Assembly (NCBI GenBank): GCA_040382055.1
Contig: JBEIGE010000017.1
Location: 1 to 64,000, forward strand
Source: JBEIGE01 sp040382055
Lineage (GTDB): Bacteria; Pseudomonadota; Gammaproteobacteria; Burkholderiales; Burkholderiaceae_C
Direction of reading: 5' to 3'
Length of the DNA stretch: 64,000 nucleotides
Below are positions 53,067-61,254 of this stretch, piece after piece. The notes beneath the pieces were generated by a model. The model made no database searches and was not told the origin of the DNA. It saw nothing but the letters and a program-made list of their open reading frames with translations. Positions within the stretch are counted from its first letter, which is position 1. Each line of letters opens with the position of its first letter. The position numbers were made by a program, and so were the translations under genes.

Positions 53067-54094
53067 GATTTTGTGCCCTCGCCTTTCTTCAGTTTTGACA
53101 ACATCAATTTAGACAGTGTCAGAACCACGAAGGTGATAAAAAACAGGACAAGGCCAAGGTATATGAGGGATGCCTGATGAATACCCGTTGAAGCCTCAGC
53201 AAATTCATTGGCTAGTGCAGAAGTAATGCTGTTGGCCGCCTCAAACATGCTCAAAGAATTGAGCTGATTCATGTTACCGATCACAAAGGTAATGGCCATG
53301 GTTTCACCAAGCGCTCTGCCTAGTCCGAGCATAATGCCACCAATAACGCCTGCCTTGGTGTAAGGCAATACAACCTTCGAGACCACCTCCCAGGTGGTGG
53401 CCCCCAAGCCGTATGCAGACTCTTTGAGAAGCGGTGGTGTAACCTCAAACACATCACGCATCACTGATGCAATGAAGGGAATGATCATGATGGCCAAAAT
53501 GATGCCGGCTGAAAGAATGCCTATCCCCACAGGAGGCCCGGAAACAAAAGCCCCCAGAAAGGGCACTCCGGCAAACATGGTCTGTAAGGGGATCTGCACG
53601 TATTGAGCCAATATGGGGCCAAAAACAAGTAAACCCCACATGCCATAGACAATTGAAGGAACAGCAGCCAGAAGTTCTATCGCTGTTCCAAGAGGCCGTT
53701 TAAGCCATGCAGGTGACATTTCCGTGAGGAATAAGGCAATACCAAAACTCACAGGAACAGCAATAACCAGAGCTATTAATGACGTGGCCAGTGTGCCGTA
53801 AATCATCACAAGTCCGCCAAAATCTTCCTGCACCGGATCCCAGACACTGCGCGTCAGGAAACTCAGCCCATACCTTTCAATGGCCGGCCATGCTCCGACG
53901 ACGAGAGACAACAAAATAGCGGCAAGCAAACCCAAAGTCAACCAGGCTGCAGATTGGGCGACCCAACCGAAAATCTTGTCGGCCAAGGGCCCGGATCTTG
54001 CGGTCTTGGCAGGGGGGGGATTGTTCATAAGACGTTCATTCGCCTTCTCGTTGATATAGTTGGAATTATTGATATCTTCAAGTGTAGATGCCAT
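53063..54094 (-). CDS. pstC: Phosphate ABC transporter permease PstC
   Basis: The 343-residue permease has about 45 polar N-terminal residues, then six membrane segments. Family motifs are AAVPSIVYGMWGL and the EAA loop KESAYGLGATTWEVVSKVVLP, followed by GLGRALGETMAITFVIGN. GGGGG lies five bases before the ATG. It forms the channel with PstA and receives phosphate from PstS, encoded 35 bases upstream. Confidence 0.97.
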   Translation of the reverse strand: MASTLEDINNSNYINEKANERLMNNPPPAKTARSGPLADKIFGWVAQSAAWLTLGLLAAILLSLVVGAWPAIERYGLSFLTRSVWDPVQEDFGGLVMIYGTLATSLIALVIAVPVSFGIALFLTEMSPAWLKRPLGTAIELLAAVPSIVYGMWGLLVFGPILAQYVQIPLQTMFAGVPFLGAFVSGPPVGIGILSAGIILAIMIIPFIASVMRDVFEVTPPLLKESAYGLGATTWEVVSKVVLPYTKAGVIGGIMLGLGRALGETMAITFVIGNMNQLNSLSMFEAANSITSALANEFAEASTGIHQASLIYLGLVLFFITFVVLTLSKLMLSKLKKGEGTKS

Positions 54095-54129
54095 TTGACC
54101 CCCTGGACTTCTGTCGTTAATGGCCTGAA

Positions 54130-55173
54130 TTACTTGAAAGCAATGGGTTTGCCGCTAGCATCTTTGATTTCTGACCATGACTTTTCAATCAGCGCTTTCA
54201 CACTTGGAGGCATGGGGACATAATCCAATTCGTCGGCAGTTTTGTCACCGTTTTGATAAGCCCAGGAGAAGAATTTCAATGCAGCTGCAGCCTGCGCAGG
54301 TTTGTCCTGAACTTTGTGCATCAAAATGTATGTTGCACCAGTGATTGGCCAAGAATCCTTGCCTGGCTGTTGTGTCAAGATTTGGTAAAAGCTTTTGGCC
54401 CAGTCTGCACCTGCTGCTGCAGCTTTAAAAGCAGTGTCGTCTGGGCTGACAAACGAGCCTGCCAAATTCTGCATCTGAACAAAGTTCAGTTTGTTTTGCT
54501 TCACATAAGAATATTCAACATATCCAATTGAGTTGGGAAGCCGGGCCACGAATGCTGCAACACCCTCATTACCCTTGCCGCCAGCGCCTACTGGCCAATT
54601 CACGGCTGTGCCCTCGCCCACTTTGCTCTTCCACTCGGCATTAACCTTGCTCAAATAATTTGTAAAGATAAAGGTGGTGCCCGAACCATCAGCACGACGA
54701 ACAGGCGCAATTGCAGTGTCAGGTAAATTTAATGTCGGATTCAGTGTCTTGATTGCGGCGTCGTTCCATTTAACTACTTTCCCGAGATAGATGTCGCCAA
54801 GCAACTGACCGCTCAGCTTGAGTTGTCCAGGACTGATTCCCTGAACGTTAATGACAGGCACAACGCCGCCAATTACTGTAGGAAATTGAATCTGGTTCTT
54901 TTTGACCAAGTCCTCATCTCGCAGTGGAGCATCCGATGCACCGAAATCTACGGTTTTGGCATCAATTTGGCGAATTCCTGCACCTGAACCTACGGATTGA
55001 TAGTTGATTTTTACGCCAGTGGCCTTGTTGTAATCACCCGCCCACTTGGAATACAAGGGTGCGGGAAAGCTGGCACCGGCGCCTGTTACGTCCTGTGCGG
55101 ACACGAGATTTGAGTTCAGAAGAATCAGGGTTGTTGCGACAGTGCCGGCAACTTGTCCAAAAAGCGTTTTCAT
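54130..55173 (-). CDS. pstS: Phosphate-binding protein PstS
   Basis: The 347-residue periplasmic binding protein has a signal peptide ending near VSAQ. The family phosphate-site segments are GAGASFPAPLYSKWAGDY, YQSVGSGAGIRQ, DFGASDAPL and RADGSGTTFIFTNYLS. It heads the pstSCAB-phoUBR transcript. A near-consensus Pho box lies 57-74 bases upstream of the ATG, so strong induction under phosphate limitation is expected. Confidence 0.98.
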   Translation of the reverse strand: MKTLFGQVAGTVATTLILLNSNLVSAQDVTGAGASFPAPLYSKWAGDYNKATGVKINYQSVGSGAGIRQIDAKTVDFGASDAPLRDEDLVKKNQIQFPTVIGGVVPVINVQGISPGQLKLSGQLLGDIYLGKVVKWNDAAIKTLNPTLNLPDTAIAPVRRADGSGTTFIFTNYLSKVNAEWKSKVGEGTAVNWPVGAGGKGNEGVAAFVARLPNSIGYVEYSYVKQNKLNFVQMQNLAGSFVSPDDTAFKAAAAGADWAKSFYQILTQQPGKDSWPITGATYILMHKVQDKPAQAAAALKFFSWAYQNGDKTADELDYVPMPPSVKALIEKSWSEIKDASGKPIAFK

Positions 55174-55229
55174 TAAAACCTCCAGATGAGTTAAACATTC
55201 AAGCGATTTGAGAACTTTAAGAATCTAAT

Positions 55230-55247
55230 ATGACAAAGACATGACAA
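55230..55247 (-). promoter_or_regulatory. Pho box of the pst operon
   Basis: On the minus strand TTGTCAT, 4 bases, TTGTCAT: a direct repeat with 6/7 identity to CTGTCAT in each half. Ten bases later is TAAAGT as -10. This is the best PhoB site in the window. Confidence 0.85.
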
Positions 55248-55279
55248 AAACCTTTTTTCTGTAAGCCCACTTCTTTGAA

Positions 55280-55297
55280 CTGTCATCAAAATGACAC
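55280..55297 (+). promoter_or_regulatory. Candidate Pho box of the fasciclin gene
   Basis: CTGTCAT (perfect), 4 bases, ATGACAC (4/7). Ten bases after it is TACGAT (55308-55313), a 4/6 match to TATAAT. The box lies 42 bases before the ATG, divergent from the pstS box. The two halves are also an inverted repeat, so orientation is not certain. Confidence 0.5.
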
Positions 55298-55339
55298 ATG
55301 GTCTGGCTACGATTTGATTTTTTGAACAAGGAGAATCTC

Positions 55340-55834
55340 ATGACTTTACTCAACAATAATCGTCGCTACGTACTTTCGACCCTGGTTGCAATCGCCGTGT
55401 CTGGGTGCGCATCAACGCCTACACCCGTTTCAATTACTCAAACACTGGCTAATACACCTTCGTTGAGCACCCTCAATGACCTCGTGATTAAAACCGGCTT
55501 GGCACCGACTCTGGCAGGCCCAGGCCCTTTCACTGTGTTTGCCCCGAACAACGATGCGTTCAAAGCCGTTCCTGCCAAAACCATGGAAGCGCTGGCAGCA
55601 GATCCCGCCAGACTTAAAGATGTGCTGACATTCCATGTCTTGCCTGGCAAAGCAATGAGCGCCGATGTCAAGAACAGTTCAGTGAAAACTGTCAATGGTG
55701 CCAACGTTGCTCTTTCCAAGGCAGGTACCTTTGTAACCATTGAAGATGCCGTGGTGAAAACAGCGGATGTAGAGGCAACCAATGGCGTGATTCACGTGAT
55801 CGACACTGTGTTAATCCCTCCCGTTCGTCGTTAA
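55340..55834 (+). CDS. Fasciclin-domain lipoprotein
   Basis: The 164-residue protein has a lipoprotein-like signal with VSGC near residue 24, then a single FAS1 domain. The domain contains TLNDLVIKTGLAPTLAGPGPFTVFAPNNDAF, LTFHVLPGKAM, VKTVNGANV and ATNGVIHVIDTVLIPP. FAS1 domains mediate adhesion or bind small molecules; the bacterial role is not settled. The ATG at 55340 has AAGGAG upstream; a frame to 55298 is rejected. It is divergent from pstS across a shared regulatory region with a candidate Pho box. Confidence 0.9.
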   Translation: MTLLNNNRRYVLSTLVAIAVSGCASTPTPVSITQTLANTPSLSTLNDLVIKTGLAPTLAGPGPFTVFAPNNDAFKAVPAKTMEALAADPARLKDVLTFHVLPGKAMSADVKNSSVKTVNGANVALSKAGTFVTIEDAVVKTADVEATNGVIHVIDTVLIPPVRR

Positions 55835-55907
55835 GCGGGTGTTTTGACGGCTAATGATGCGTGTTCTGGATCGATGCTATGCTGATGACAGCAAAAGCCA
55901 TAGAACA

Positions 55908-57410
55908 ATGCAAAACGGAACTCGTCTCGCCGCCGTCGATTTAGGATCCAACAGCTTCCGTCTAGAGGTGGGCTTTCTTGATCAGGGTCACATCCAACGA
56001 ACCGAATATTTGAAAGAAACCGTTCGCCAGGGCAATGGTCTCGATGAAGACCGGAACTTGTCTCTGGAGGCCATGCAAAGAGGATGGGATTGCCTGGCCA
56101 GGTTCGGTGAGCGACTTTCCGGTTTTAAAAAATACCAGGTGCGTGCAGTTGCAACCCAAACACTCAGGGAAGCAAATAACCGTGACGAATTTCTCATCAA
56201 GGCTAACGAGATTCTGGGTTTCCCAATCGATGTGATTTCCGGCCGGGAAGAAGCCAGGCTGATCTATCAAGGGGTAGCCCACTCTCTTCCCCAGTCCAAA
56301 GAACGGCGACTTGTAGTAGATATTGGTGGACGATCAACAGAACTCATCTTGGGTCAAGGTTTCGAATCCAGCGTGACAGAGTCTTACCGCGTTGGCAGTG
56401 TTGCCTGGTCGATGCGTTACTTCCCGGAGGGGCTGTTCACAACCCAGGCCTTTCAGCGCGCGGAAATTGCGGCCAAAGCCGTGCTGGACGAAGCATTAAA
56501 TGCCTATCGCCGCGACGCTTGGGATATAGCCTATGGATCCTCCGGCACTGTTGGTGCAGTAGCTGATGTTTTGACAGCCGCCGGATGGCCCGCCGATCGG
56601 GTTGACCGTGCAGGACTGGATTGGCTACTGGATAAACTGATCAAAACTCAGTACTCTGAAAAACTGCGGATCGAGGGTATGAAAGAAGACCGCCGAGCCG
56701 TCATTGGTGGTGGCATCAGCGTGCTACGCGCGGTCTTTGACTTGCTTGACATCGACCAGATGCAAATCTCACAGGGAGCCCTTCGCCATGGCGCGCTGTA
56801 TGACCTACTGAGCCGGGAGGCCGACCATACCGACCTGAGGAACACGAGTGTCAAACGTCTGGCTGACAACTTTTCTATCGATTCAGTCCAGGCGCAGCGG
56901 GTTAGAAAAGTCGCTCAGACCCTGTTTCGTCAAGCCAGCACCGTCATTGAAGGTGAAATTGAATCAGAACGTCATATTCGCAAGCTGGGCTGGGCGGCTC
57001 AGTTGCATGAAATAGGAAGTTTGATTTCCCATAGCGATTACCATAAACATGGTGCGTATATTCTTGACAACGCAGATGCCGCTGGCTTTTCGATGCCCGA
57101 ACTTCACAGGCTCAGCCTGCTGGTTCTCGGCCACCGTGGCAAATTAAAGAAGTTAGACATTGATTTTTCTGACATCTCATTTTTAATGCAACTGTTGTCG
57201 TTGCGATTGGCAGTTATTTTGTGCCATGCCAGACGTGAACCGGAGCTCAAAGGGATCCAGCTGGCATTACACTCAACTGAGTCCACTCGGTTCGTTTTGA
57301 GCTGCCGCCCGGGTTGGGCCGTTACTTATCCCCAGTCAGCTCATTTATTGCGGGAAGAAGTCATTGCCTGGCAAAAAACGTCTTGCGAATTCAGGCTTGA
57401 AGGCTTTTAA
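55908..57410 (+). CDS. ppx: Exopolyphosphatase (Ppx/GppA family)
   Basis: The 500-residue enzyme releases phosphate from polyphosphate chains. The actin-like ATPase fold has phosphate-1 motif AAVDLGSNSFRLEVG, then TLREANNRDEF, SGREEARLIYQGVAHSL and the phosphate-2 motif VVDIGGRSTELILG. A C-terminal HD-like helical domain has WAAQLHEIGSLISHSDYHKHGAYI. The ATG at 55908 starts the family match. It faces ppk with one small gene between, as in several betaproteobacteria. Confidence 0.96.
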   Translation: MQNGTRLAAVDLGSNSFRLEVGFLDQGHIQRTEYLKETVRQGNGLDEDRNLSLEAMQRGWDCLARFGERLSGFKKYQVRAVATQTLREANNRDEFLIKANEILGFPIDVISGREEARLIYQGVAHSLPQSKERRLVVDIGGRSTELILGQGFESSVTESYRVGSVAWSMRYFPEGLFTTQAFQRAEIAAKAVLDEALNAYRRDAWDIAYGSSGTVGAVADVLTAAGWPADRVDRAGLDWLLDKLIKTQYSEKLRIEGMKEDRRAVIGGGISVLRAVFDLLDIDQMQISQGALRHGALYDLLSREADHTDLRNTSVKRLADNFSIDSVQAQRVRKVAQTLFRQASTVIEGEIESERHIRKLGWAAQLHEIGSLISHSDYHKHGAYILDNADAAGFSMPELHRLSLLVLGHRGKLKKLDIDFSDISFLMQLLSLRLAVILCHARREPELKGIQLALHSTESTRFVLSCRPGWAVTYPQSAHLLREEVIAWQKTSCEFRLEGF

Positions 57411-57462
57411 TTTCAACATTCCAGCTATCCCATCTTCATCACCCTGTTAAAGGATATTCATC

Positions 57463-57930
57463 ATGGTCACAACAGCATCAAAATCTTCTCTCAAGCCTTC
57501 CTTGTCCCAGCCCAAGCTAGACGCGACTCCAAAAAGCTCCGCTGATAAGGTTCCAGCTAAAGTTCCTTCAAAGGTTCCAGCTAAAGTTCCAGCTAAGGTT
57601 CCAGCAAAGGCTCCAGCTAAGGTTCCCGCTAAGACACAGGCCACAACAAAAACATCTCCTAGCCAAACCGTACCGAAGGTATTGAAAACCGAAAAAACAC
57701 AGAAAGTCAAAAAGCCCAAGATGGTTCGTGAAGCCTTTTCGATGCTGAAAAATGAATACGAAATACTGTCACGCTTGAAAGTGCGAGCTGGAAAAATGTC
57801 GTATCAGGTGAAAAAAAGTGAATTGCTTCGCGCAGGTATCAAAGCGCTAGAAGCCATGAACGATGCTGCTTTTGCTTCTTCACTGGCAGCGGTTCTTACC
57901 CTTAAGGCAAGTGTAGAAACCAAAAAATAG
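57463..57930 (+). CDS. Lys/Pro/Ala-rich protein with VPAK repeats, unknown function
   Basis: The 155-residue protein has two parts. Residues about 25-60 are a degenerate tandem of V-P-A-K units encoded by seven 12-base DNA repeats. It resembles histone H1-like or AlgP/PhaF-type basic tails that bind nucleic acid or polyanions. The C-terminal part (about 86-150) is a predicted helical domain with MVREAFSMLKNEYEIL and VKKSELLRAGIKALEAM, a pattern I recall in unnamed betaproteobacterial proteins. Set between ppx and ppk, it could bind polyphosphate or organise it with DNA; this is inference. Confidence 0.8.
   Translation: MVTTASKSSLKPSLSQPKLDATPKSSADKVPAKVPSKVPAKVPAKVPAKAPAKVPAKTQATTKTSPSQTVPKVLKTEKTQKVKKPKMVREAFSMLKNEYEILSRLKVRAGKMSYQVKKSELLRAGIKALEAMNDAAFASSLAAVLTLKASVETKK
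57550..57633 (+). repeat. Seven 12-bp tandem repeats
   Basis: Units of GTTCCAGCTAAG with 0-3 changes run in frame through the Lys/Pro-rich gene, each encoding V-P-A-K or a variant (VPSK, APAK). Confidence 0.95.
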
Positions 57931-57947
57931 AGCGGGCATTTTGGGAA

Positions 57948-57969
57948 GTTCGTCTGTCAGGAGACGAAC
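57948..57969. terminator. Hairpin between convergent genes
   Basis: GTTCGTCT and AGACGAAC form an 8-bp perfect stem with a 6-base loop, between the Lys/Pro-rich gene and the end of ppk. There is no T-run; it is a plausible two-way stop or 3'-end stabiliser. Confidence 0.45.
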
Positions 57970-58013
57970 ATTCCTGGACTTCTGGATAAAGCCAAAAGTC
58001 CGTATCCACACAC

Positions 58014-60113
58014 CTAGTTTTTAGGATGATCACGCCCGGAGTAACGGGCAATCAGTGCAGCTTGGGCACCATGAACCTGTCGACGCGGTTTGACGTCCAC
58101 GCGCTCATAGTTTCCAGTGGGCTTCAGGTCCCAGGCGTCCACACCGTCATGCAAACTGGCTACCAGGCATTCGTCAATGATTCTGCGGCGTAAAACAGGA
58201 TCATTGACAGGCCAGGCCAGCTCCACACGGCGCATCATGTTCCGATTCATCCAGTCTGCGCTGGACAAATAGAGCTCCTCAATCTCGTCAACACGAAAAT
58301 AAAATACCCGTGAGTGTTCAAGAAAACGGCCAATGATGGAACGTACTCGAATGTTCTCGGTCTGTCCCGCGACTTGTGCAGGCAACATACAGGCCCCACG
58401 AACAATGAGATCGATTTTGACGCCGCTTTGACCTGCGCGAATCAAGGCACGTATGAGCTCTTCATCGGTCAAGGCATTCATTTTCCCGATGATTCGCGCA
58501 GACTTTCCTTGAGCTGCAGCGGCACCCAATGCGTCAATCTTGTTGATCAATTTCCTGTGCAAGTGCAAAGGGGCTAACCATATTCGGTTGAGTCGCGGTA
58601 GACGACTCTGACCAGCCAGGTGCACAAAAATATTTTCAACGTCCGAAGTGATTGCCACGTCGGTCGTGAGGTGGCTGATATCGGTGTAAAGCCTAGCGGT
58701 ACTGGGGTTGTAATTACCCGTAGAAAGATGGGCATAACGCCTGAATTGCCGGCCCTCGCGGCGGGTAATCAGCATCATTTTGGCGTGCGTCTTCAGACCG
58801 ACAATGCCATATAGAACCTGCGCACCAATCGATTCCAGCATTTCAGCCCAGTTGATATTAGCCTCTTCGTCAAATCGCGCCTTGAGTTCCACTACCACGG
58901 TCACCTCTTTCCCACGCCTGACCGCTTCACGCAGAAGGTTCATCAGTTCAGAGTTAGAGCCAGTGCGGTAGATGGTCTGCTTTATCGCCAGAACCAAAGG
59001 ATCATTAACTGCCTCGCGAAGGAACTCAAGTACCCCATCAAAACTCTCATAGGGCTGGTGAATGATGACATCACCTTGCTTAAGCTGCTCAAAAATTGAA
59101 TGCCCTGCAACAAGTTGTCGAGGATAGCAACCAGTAAAGGGAGGGAATCTGAGTTTGGGCCTGTCAAGCAGATCGACCAGCTGTGTCAATCGAACAAGGT
59201 TGACGGGACCATGAACGCGATAAAGCGATTCTTTAGGCAGTTCAAACTGGGTTAGCAAAAAGTTCGAAAGAAACTCGGAACAACCGGCCGAGACTTCAAG
59301 GCGAACCGCCTGTCCGTAGTGGCGATGAACGAGGCCCTGCCTTAAAGCAGTTCGCAGGTTTTGAACGTCGTCCTCATCAACCGCCAGATCTGAATGCCGT
59401 GTAACCCTGAACTGGGAGAATTGTCCTACGTCCCGGCCCGGGAAAAGTTGATCAAGATGTGAGCGGATCACACTCGATAGTGAGACAAAAAGGCTTCGCC
59501 CTGCGGATATCTCCACAGGTAACTGAATAACCCTTGGCAAGGCACGTGGGACTTTGACAATTGCAATTTCGTTTTTTCGTCCAAATGCATCAAAACCGGT
59601 CAACCGAACAATAAAATTTAAAGATTTATTGGCTACCTGAGGAAATGGGTGAGCAGGGTCGAGTCCCACAGGAACCAGCATGGGGCGCACCTCTCGTTCG
59701 AAATAGCGCTTGACCCAGAGTCTTTGCGCTGGATTTCTATCCCCATGCGCAACGATCTTGATGCCGTTTTTCTCAAACGTCGGCATCAACACGTCGTTGT
59801 AAAGCGCATATTGCCTGTCGACCAAATCATGAACCGCGCGAGACAGACGTATAAATGATCGCGCAGTAAATACGCCGCTCTCCTCGTTAGCTTTATTTGC
59901 TGCCAGATGGAGTTCGGCTCTAACCTCAAAAAACTCATCCAAGTTTGACGAAACAATACACAAATACCTGAGTCGTTCCAGCAACGGCACGTCCTCCCGG
60001 CAAGCCCAGTTGAAGACCCGCTCGTTAAAAGCCAGAATGCTGTGGTCTCGATCGAGCAATTCAATAGGTTGGTAAGGCACTATTGCTTGTTCTGTGGGGA
60101 CTGGAGACAACAT
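58014..60113 (-). CDS. ppk1: Polyphosphate kinase 1
   Basis: The 699-residue enzyme makes polyphosphate from ATP reversibly. The N-terminal domain opens LLDRDHSILAFNERVFNWA and contains SSNLDEFFEVRA. The catalytic phospholipase-D-like domains carry VVVELKARFDEEANINWAE and the phospho-His in GLKTHAKMMLITRREG. The second His motif region follows in the LSTGNYNPSTARLYTDI stretch. The ATG at 60113 is used; the TTG at 60122 is three codons earlier. A candidate Pho box is 51 bases upstream. Confidence 0.97.
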   Translation of the reverse strand: MLSPVPTEQAIVPYQPIELLDRDHSILAFNERVFNWACREDVPLLERLRYLCIVSSNLDEFFEVRAELHLAANKANEESGVFTARSFIRLSRAVHDLVDRQYALYNDVLMPTFEKNGIKIVAHGDRNPAQRLWVKRYFEREVRPMLVPVGLDPAHPFPQVANKSLNFIVRLTGFDAFGRKNEIAIVKVPRALPRVIQLPVEISAGRSLFVSLSSVIRSHLDQLFPGRDVGQFSQFRVTRHSDLAVDEDDVQNLRTALRQGLVHRHYGQAVRLEVSAGCSEFLSNFLLTQFELPKESLYRVHGPVNLVRLTQLVDLLDRPKLRFPPFTGCYPRQLVAGHSIFEQLKQGDVIIHQPYESFDGVLEFLREAVNDPLVLAIKQTIYRTGSNSELMNLLREAVRRGKEVTVVVELKARFDEEANINWAEMLESIGAQVLYGIVGLKTHAKMMLITRREGRQFRRYAHLSTGNYNPSTARLYTDISHLTTDVAITSDVENIFVHLAGQSRLPRLNRIWLAPLHLHRKLINKIDALGAAAAQGKSARIIGKMNALTDEELIRALIRAGQSGVKIDLIVRGACMLPAQVAGQTENIRVRSIIGRFLEHSRVFYFRVDEIEELYLSSADWMNRNMMRRVELAWPVNDPVLRRRIIDECLVASLHDGVDAWDLKPTGNYERVDVKPRRQVHGAQAALIARYSGRDHPKN

Positions 60114-60163
60114 GACGGTCAATCGCTTAAGGAGTTAAAACGTTTACATTGTTTTTCAAATTA

Positions 60164-60181
60164 ATGTCAATTTCGTGACAA
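60164..60181 (-). promoter_or_regulatory. Candidate Pho box of ppk1
   Basis: On the minus strand TTGTCAC, 4 bases, TTGACAT (each 5/7 to CTGTCAT), followed after exactly 10 bases by AACAAT (4/6 to TATAAT). It lies in the short gap after the Agt-like gene. Confidence 0.5.
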
Positions 60182-60192
60182 ATCGAAGTAAA

Positions 60193-61254
60193 TCAAGGAG
60201 ATATTGTGAACTTGTCCTTGGGTGATTCAAGATTCACAGGGACCAAATGCTCCCTGAACATTTGACTGGCTGAAGACCAGCTAAAAAATTCCGCCCTTTG
60301 GCGAGCTTCATGACGGGGTATTTTTAGTGCCGCACACCAGGCACTTTTCAGGTCTTCGTGCAAGCAACCGCCCTTGATCTGATCGCTGTGCCAGCCTAAC
60401 ACTTCCAAAGGCCCATCGACGGGATAAGCCGCAACAGGGGTTCCCGTAGACATGGCCTCGAGCATCACCAAGCCGAAAGTTTCTGATTTGCTTGGCATAA
60501 CAAACAGATCAGCAGACGCATAGATGCCTGCCAACTCATCACGCGCAAGAACACCCAGCCAGTGGACTTGAGGATATTGCTTTTTGAGGTTGAGCTCCAG
60601 AGGCCCTACCCCGCAAACCACCTTGCTACCTGGAACATCTAGATCAAGAAAAGCTTGTATATTTTTTTCATACGACACCCTGCCGACAAAAAGAGAAACA
60701 GGTCGTGGAAGGGATCCGAGCTTGGGATGAACCTGAACCTTCTCATGGAACTTGAACAAGGCCATGTCTACACCATGCGTCCAGTTTTTCAAATGCCGAA
60801 AACCCCGTCGTTTGAGCATTTCCAAGACGCCCTGGGTCGGGACCATCACACCAGATGAAGGTTTATGAAAGTGACGGAACAACGCGTAGCCCCAAGAAAG
60901 TGGCACTTTCAGAGCGGCATTGAGTATTTCAGGAAACTTGGTATGAAAGGCTGTGGTGAAAGCCAGTTTGTTCTTCAGGCAATACGAACGAGCTGCCCAG
61001 CCCAAAGGCCCTTCGGTGGCAATGTGTATGGCATCCGGCGACATCTTAGACAACAACTCTTTGACGACACCCGCAGGCCTCACGGCGATATCAATACCAG
61101 GGTAGCCCGGACAAGCGCGCGTGGTGAATTGTCCAGGGTGAATGACTTCAATCACATGCCCGGCTTTCTCCAACTCACTCACCAATTCAACCAGGGTCGT
61201 TACAACGCCGTTGACTTGGGGCAACCAGGCATCTGTCACCAGCGCAATTTTCAT
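60193..61254 (-). CDS. agt: GT4 glycosyltransferase, Agt-like glycolipid synthase
   Basis: The 353-residue GT-B enzyme has an acceptor domain opening MKIALVTDAWLPQVNGVVTTL, then IHPGQFTTRACPGYPGIDIA and HIATEGPLGWAARSY. The donor domain has FVGRVSYEKNIQAFL, VVCGVGPLE and MPSKSETFGLVMLEAMSTGTPVAAYPVDGP. The pairing with a PlcP-type phosphatase is the known arrangement of Agt, which glycosylates diacylglycerol to mono-glucosyl or glucuronosyl lipids under phosphate starvation in alphaproteobacteria. The symbol is assigned by context and similarity. Its ATG overlaps the plcP stop by 4 bases. Confidence 0.82.
   Translation of the reverse strand: MKIALVTDAWLPQVNGVVTTLVELVSELEKAGHVIEVIHPGQFTTRACPGYPGIDIAVRPAGVVKELLSKMSPDAIHIATEGPLGWAARSYCLKNKLAFTTAFHTKFPEILNAALKVPLSWGYALFRHFHKPSSGVMVPTQGVLEMLKRRGFRHLKNWTHGVDMALFKFHEKVQVHPKLGSLPRPVSLFVGRVSYEKNIQAFLDLDVPGSKVVCGVGPLELNLKKQYPQVHWLGVLARDELAGIYASADLFVMPSKSETFGLVMLEAMSTGTPVAAYPVDGPLEVLGWHSDQIKGGCLHEDLKSAWCAALKIPRHEARQRAEFFSWSSASQMFREHLVPVNLESPKDKFTISP

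Noticed and set aside
55870..55907. ATGACAG before ppx as a Pho box
   Set aside because: It faces the wrong way for ppx and its partner half-site matches weakly.
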